From assembly GCA_050996405.1 (NCBI GenBank), contig JBPCRW010000226.1:1-17736 (forward strand): DNA of 17,736 nucleotides, written 5' to 3'. A model generated the notes under the pieces. That model saw only the letters and a list, made by a program, of their open reading frames with translations. It was not told where the DNA came from and did not search any database. Below, piece after piece: positions 15,201-17,736 of the stretch. The number at the start of each line of letters is the position of its first letter. Position 1 is the first letter of the stretch. The translations under genes and the position numbers were made by a program. The stretch is from JBPCRW01 sp050996405. GTDB taxonomy: Bacteria > Acidobacteriota > Blastocatellia > Pyrinomonadales > Pyrinomonadaceae.

Positions 15201-15329
15201 AAATTTTTTGAAGCGAATCTGTTTGACATCCCGACCAGAAATTTTCTGCAAAAACTTTTCGCGGAAGCGCGCGAAAATAATTTCACGATTAAATTGGAAA
15301 AAGGAGAAATCGGTCAGAATGAAAATTAA
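12258..15329 (+). CDS. Secreted VWA-domain protein (VWFA-related acidobacterial type) with N-terminal DUF4097-like region
   Basis: The product is 1023 residues with a signal peptide at about 1-18 (MKIFASFLILLFVFSASAQ). Residues about 22-150 form a beta-helix-like stretch resembling DUF4097 (IKNLYGKVIVAAED, SVETNEGEVRIAGNVAAASV). A very charged Lys/Glu/Asp linker occupies about 175-235. The VWA domain spans about 310-590: DVSGS with D368, S370 and S372, T432 in GGGTAYYDA, and D461 in ALTDGDD give a complete metal-ion-dependent adhesion site, and QVLVKVTDENNRAVSGLQKS precedes it as usual in the TIGR03436-type family. The C-terminal 400 residues are not recognised. A palindromic repeat inserted in frame encodes about residues 600-648. 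The role is probably surface adhesion or protein binding. It overlaps the next gene by 11 nt. Confidence 0.93.
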   Translation: MKIFASFLILLFVFSASAQEQRLNRDFALKTGGAVEIKNLYGKVIVAAEDTTADKVFLSVESPKSIAESEIKTSAENGRVTISVVPKDAKTRIDLTVKIPLRSRVSVETNEGEVRIAGNVAAASVTTETGTISTDVPLGAVKFDFAWTASRPRYLSDAALPNEVKEKSGGRFVLSGKLGEADKSKKEKVKRQNEEPDASEETADNSDETKGENGEDKSFKNKKPKKEDKTIELNFTTARGIVLLNVNPNDVPTNLQERPLTEAAKAIVRSGDSLLTEAIRRASPKYFGDYLKTLPPRRREPELTSRPKSANETVSKIRQVLVKVTDENNRAVSGLQKSDFTVTEAGQEREILSVEQSTAPFNLVLLLDVSGSVNNSVDFIRKAARQFVNTMRPDDKIAIVIFNEDVKQISTFTTNRRMLSESLDTFDAGGGTAYYDAIAYTLVETLRPLKGERTAIVALTDGDDNRSFLPFDSLLGSIQESGALIYPLYVPSALIAASKTNDAEQSEDLLRSRYMALTSKAETEGARLAEVSGGVYYPIKRLSDLQKAYEDIAVQLRTAYTLTFRSDSLETNERGASPRLKIKVNRPNSFVSLGTVKEISESRVQSLKSKVQNSKVAFQVPRYGVQVLNSKFRVGNPLTLDSGLWTLDTIEQTNDITGEIENIKYKQVVAKDLREYDFENFKINNSTGSFLLSDGQNKIAVSRWISPKRTRSYPYERVYNTLAFPRCAAIIPVVKDEGLGGERDFLQWDTISFLSLLDVYLIPAYYSDAVKNAKRGDQITAQKLDENYVNGKLKEIFAFKGSAREWNEKEVKNLSDIFEKSRAAYAAISKNTGTYLHDDAALVQLIKLTMNPNDFAEFSRGKAERAQNRETQSIQPKEALATDTKGKVTITNLAGGKYFFTCDETLVDKNSLFLIEDKHSQRAHLPSENDIKDGLLKMIIYTNLRNVRVGGNSVLQKPVLKLTSTKMVGAINSNSNEPDTVKFFEANLFDIPTRNFLQKLFAEARENNFTIKLEKGEIGQNEN
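14055..14200. repeat. Palindromic repeat element inserted in frame within the VWA gene
   Basis: The left arm, 14056-14088, contains tandem CAGAGTC units followed by two TAAAGTC-like units. It is the reverse complement of the right arm 14167-14198, differing by one substitution and one indel over 32-33 positions. Between the arms are two further copies of CAAGTTCCG (14112-14120 and 14147-14155). The element is open in this frame and encodes a low-complexity peptide (SRVQSLKSKVQNSK to TLDSGLWTLDT) that interrupts the C-terminal part of the protein. Its style matches repeats normally found between genes and recalls the Rickettsia palindromic elements that insert into coding sequence. Confidence 0.75.
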
Positions 15330-16014
15330 AATTTTGTTGATGTTTATCGTTGCGTTTGGAATTTTCGCCAGCAAAACTTTTGCCCAGTCGAAAAATGAAG
15401 CAAGCGACGAAAAAGCTGAAAGTCCTTATGATGTATACAAATTGAGATTTGCGTTAGATGCCGATCCGTCGCCCGAAGCCGTCGGTTTCGATGATCCGAA
15501 AAGTTACTGGAAATTTAGTTATGAATTGAGATTTTTAGAAAACAAGGAATCTGTCTTGAAAAAGGTTGGCTATAAACCTTTTGCAGAAAATCCGAATGAA
15601 AGTCAGAGTGAAAGATCAAAGCGCATTGAGCGAGATAATAAAAAATACGACAAAGCATACAAAAAATACGGAATTCGCGTGGCAAAAGGAAAAATCTCGA
15701 AAGTCTCTTTACTTTCTGAAGAAAATCGAAACATCAACATTTCTGTTCCGCTTACTGATGAAGTCAAAAATATTTTAGCGCAGTCAAACAGCAAAAATGC
15801 ATTTCCCGATTTTTGGATTCAGATCAAAGGAAAAATTTATTCCAAAACAAAATCCGGTTTGAAATTTAAACAAAAAGTTCAGCAAGCATACGTTTGCCAA
15901 TCGAAGTGGATCATCAAAGGTAAGCCTGAATGGATGATGAACGTCTGCGGCGTTTACATTAGTTTGAGAAATGAAAATGGAGAAATTTACAGCAATGCAA
16001 CGTCGAGATTCTAA
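15319..16014 (+). CDS. Small secreted protein of unknown function
   Basis: The product is 231 residues from the ATG at 15319. The frame is open further upstream to 15208, but that region lies inside the VWA gene, and the ATG at 15319 gives a clean signal peptide (MKIKILLMFIVAFGIFASKT, then FAQ). A purine-rich AAGGAG lies about 13 nt upstream, so the ribosome binding site is distant. The mature protein is Lys-rich and polar, with a helical charged middle (SKRIERDNKKYDKAYKKYG). A possible beta-sandwich has KISKVSLLSEENRNINISVP, and two cysteines sit near the C-terminus (AYVCQSKW, MMNVCGVYI) and could form a disulfide. No family is recognised. It overlaps the VWA gene by 11 nt and precedes xseA by 10 nt, so translational coupling is likely. 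GC is lower than in its neighbours (one line counts about 35 percent). Confidence 0.8.
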   Translation: MKIKILLMFIVAFGIFASKTFAQSKNEASDEKAESPYDVYKLRFALDADPSPEAVGFDDPKSYWKFSYELRFLENKESVLKKVGYKPFAENPNESQSERSKRIERDNKKYDKAYKKYGIRVAKGKISKVSLLSEENRNINISVPLTDEVKNILAQSNSKNAFPDFWIQIKGKIYSKTKSGLKFKQKVQQAYVCQSKWIIKGKPEWMMNVCGVYISLRNENGEIYSNATSRF

Positions 16015-16024
16015 ACTCTGAAAA

Positions 16025-17416
16025 ATGAAATCAACGCTTTTACAATCTCTTTTCGATGACCAGAAGCCGAGACCTTTGACTGTTTCGGAACTTAACGAGC
16101 AAGTCAAAACCGCGTTGGAAAGAGGTTTTTCGTCCGTCTGGATTGAAGCGGAAATCGTTAATTTCGTGGCGGCAAATTCCGGTCATTGGTATTTCACTCT
16201 GCACGACGGATTTTCACATCTAAAAGCGGCTTGTTACATCCGAAATAATCAACGGATTCGGTTCGAGCCGTTCGACGGGCTTCAGGTGCGCGTGCGCGGA
16301 AAACTTTCGGTGTATCAGCCGAAAGGCGAGTATCAGATTTTGGTTGAATCCTTAGAGCCGGTCGGCGAAGGCGCGCTCAAAGTCGCGTTTGAACAAATCA
16401 AGGCAAAACTCAAAAAAGAAGGTTTATTCGACGAAGAATTAAAACGCGATTTGCCGCTTTTGCCGAAGCGTGTCGGCGTTGTCACCAGTCCGAACGGCGC
16501 GGCGTTTCACGATATTTTAAACGTTCTGTCGCGCCGCACAAAGACCGTCAACATCACTCTGATTCCGACTTTGGTGCAGGGCGAATTTGCCGGAGAACAA
16601 ATCGAAGCGGCGATAAAATCGGCAAATAAATTTAACAAAACGGCGAACGCGGAAGAAAAAATCGATGTGCTGATTGTCGGTCGCGGTGGCGGTTCGAGCG
16701 AGGATTTATGGGCGTTTAACGAAGAACGAGTTGCCCGCGCGATTCGCTCATCCGCCATTCCCGTCATTTCGGCGGTCGGTCACGAAATCGATTTTACGAT
16801 TGCGGATTTTGCGGCTGACCGTCGCGCGCCGACACCTTCCGCCGCCGCCGAAATCGTCGCCGAAAGCGAAGCCGGAATTGAAGCGTTTATCGCCGGACGC
16901 ACGCAGGATTTATTTCAACTGATGAATTATAAAATGCTCGGACTGCGCGCGGATTTTCAAGAGCTTTCGCTGTCGCCCGTATTTATCGAGTTTCCGCAAA
17001 AAATAAAGGATTGGCGATATGAAACCGAAGATTTGACAGCGCGGCTTCAAGAAACATTTGACCGTAAAATCAAAAACGATTTGCAGCGTTTGGAAAAATT
17101 AAGCGGTCGAATGTCGCCGCTCCGATTGGCATCGAAATTGAATGAAAATAAAACCCGTCTGGCATTGCTCGGTCAACGTCAATCGTCAGCCGCGAAAAAG
17201 GTTTTGGACGCGAAAGACGAGCGTTTGAAAATTATGATGGCATCGCTCGACGCGCTTTCGCCGCTCGCCGTTTTGCGGCGCGGATTTTCGATTGCGGAAA
17301 ACGAACGCGGCGAAATTCTGCGCGACGCTGGCAGCATAAAAGTCGGCGACGAGGTGAAAATTTTGTTGGCGAATGGCAAACTGAAAACTGAAGTTTTAGC
17401 GGTGGAGAAAAATTGA
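16025..17416 (+). CDS. xseA: Exodeoxyribonuclease VII large subunit
   Basis: The product is 463 residues, slightly long for the family (about 400-460). XseA with several XseB subunits degrades single-stranded DNA from both ends to oligonucleotides in mismatch and damage repair. The N-terminal OB-fold (about 17-110) has SSVWIEAEIVNFVAANSGHW and FTLHDG. The catalytic domain carries PKRVGVVTSPNGAAFHDI (about 147-164), DVLIVGRGGGSSEDLWAFNE and PVISAVGHEIDFTIADFAAD. These are the diagnostic XseA motifs. A long coiled-coil region (about 285-400) and the C-terminal segment LAVLRRGFSIAENERGEILR follow. No xseB follows directly; the next gene encodes a membrane protein, so xseB must lie elsewhere or further downstream. 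Cytoplasmic. Its stop shares one base with the next start (TGATG). Confidence 0.97.
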   Translation: MKSTLLQSLFDDQKPRPLTVSELNEQVKTALERGFSSVWIEAEIVNFVAANSGHWYFTLHDGFSHLKAACYIRNNQRIRFEPFDGLQVRVRGKLSVYQPKGEYQILVESLEPVGEGALKVAFEQIKAKLKKEGLFDEELKRDLPLLPKRVGVVTSPNGAAFHDILNVLSRRTKTVNITLIPTLVQGEFAGEQIEAAIKSANKFNKTANAEEKIDVLIVGRGGGSSEDLWAFNEERVARAIRSSAIPVISAVGHEIDFTIADFAADRRAPTPSAAAEIVAESEAGIEAFIAGRTQDLFQLMNYKMLGLRADFQELSLSPVFIEFPQKIKDWRYETEDLTARLQETFDRKIKNDLQRLEKLSGRMSPLRLASKLNENKTRLALLGQRQSSAAKKVLDAKDERLKIMMASLDALSPLAVLRRGFSIAENERGEILRDAGSIKVGDEVKILLANGKLKTEVLAVEKN

Positions 17417-17736
17417 TGTCACAGTTTGTAGTTGATTTGAGCAAGCCTTACGAAGAAGAATCGACAATCGTTTCCGAAAAACAAAACGCGCCGCAATTCG
17501 GCGATTATCAAAAAACGAAAAAGCGTTCCGCGTTTTTGCGCGTGTTGGGCTGGTTTGCAATTATCCTGGTAGTTGTTTTAATCGCTGCCGGAATCGGCGG
17601 ATATTTTTACTGGCAGAGCGTCAAAAAAACTCCGGCGTATTCGCTCGCGCTGGTGGTTGACGCGGCGCGGCGGGGCGAAAAAAAGCAGGCTGAACAACTA
17701 GCGGATCCCGAAGCCGTCATGGCTGATTTTGTTCCG
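17416..17736 (+). CDS. Single-pass membrane protein, N-terminal part (3' end outside window)
   Basis: An ATG at 17416, overlapping the xseA stop by one base, opens 107 codons that run off the window. Residues 1-40 are soluble, charged and probably cytoplasmic (DLSKPYEEES, then basic QKTKKR). One clear membrane helix follows at about 43-67 (WFAIILVVVLIAAGIGGYF). The outer segment TPAYSLALVVDAARRGEKKQ with ADPEAVMADF resembles the repeat-like pattern of DUF2939 proteins, in which a short helix pair carries a 'VD...V' motif. That likeness is from memory and unproven. Stop-start coupling with xseA suggests co-translation without implying shared function. Confidence 0.8.
   Translation, partial: MSQFVVDLSKPYEEESTIVSEKQNAPQFGDYQKTKKRSAFLRVLGWFAIILVVVLIAAGIGGYFYWQSVKKTPAYSLALVVDAARRGEKKQAEQLADPEAVMADFVP

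Noticed and set aside
15208..15318. Longer start for the small secreted protein
   Set aside because: It would bury the signal peptide inside the protein. The ATG at 15319 places it at the N-terminus.

Overview
The window looks like a chromosome segment from an acidobacterium, most likely of the Blastocatellia/Pyrinomonadaceae type. Three things suggest this: a secreted von Willebrand factor A (VWA) protein of the kind common in Acidobacteria, a large Ser/Thr kinase that opens in the usual acidobacterial way, and an outer-membrane receptor with an N-terminal carboxypeptidase-regulatory-like domain. Most genes have moderate GC and weak or absent Shine-Dalgarno (SD) sequences. This taxonomy is inferred from gene families, not from a marker-gene search.

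Layout. (1) 1-200 is the tail of an unidentified membrane protein. It converges on a minus-strand pair, btaA (920-2161) and btaB (197-841), which should make a betaine lipid (DGTS) from diacylglycerol and S-adenosylmethionine. An imperfect palindrome of about 75 bp lies between the two genes. (2) 2162-3980 is an AT-richer island unlike its surroundings. It holds a good sigma70-type promoter, a predicted structured RNA of about 200 nt ending in a 12-bp intrinsic terminator, and a hairpin that covers the SD of the next gene. That gene encodes a secreted protein with a six-cysteine hydrophobic C-terminus (halocin C8-like in style). A 104-residue three-helix membrane protein follows, then a perfect 17-bp inverted repeat. 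Both genes have perfect AGGAGG sites. (3) 3984-7635 holds a secreted protein with a possible LolA-like fold and a TonB-dependent-receptor-like outer-membrane barrel. (4) On the minus strand, a six-helix membrane protein (8791-9630) precedes a MacB/FtsX-type ABC permease (7637-8737). (5) From 9952 to the end, five co-directional, tightly packed genes encode a membrane Ser/Thr kinase with a very long activation-segment insert, a 1023-residue VWA protein carrying a palindromic repeat inside its reading frame, a small secreted protein, exodeoxyribonuclease VII large subunit (xseA) and the start of a single-pass membrane protein.

Functionally the window combines membrane-lipid remodelling (btaAB), cell-envelope and secreted proteins, one signalling kinase and one DNA-repair nuclease. 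The best candidate for something undescribed is the 2263-3858 island: a structured RNA or leader, a possible SD-sequestering hairpin and a bacteriocin-like precursor with a small membrane partner. Second is the in-frame palindromic repeat at 14055-14200. No tRNA, rRNA, CRISPR array, transposase or integrase was seen.
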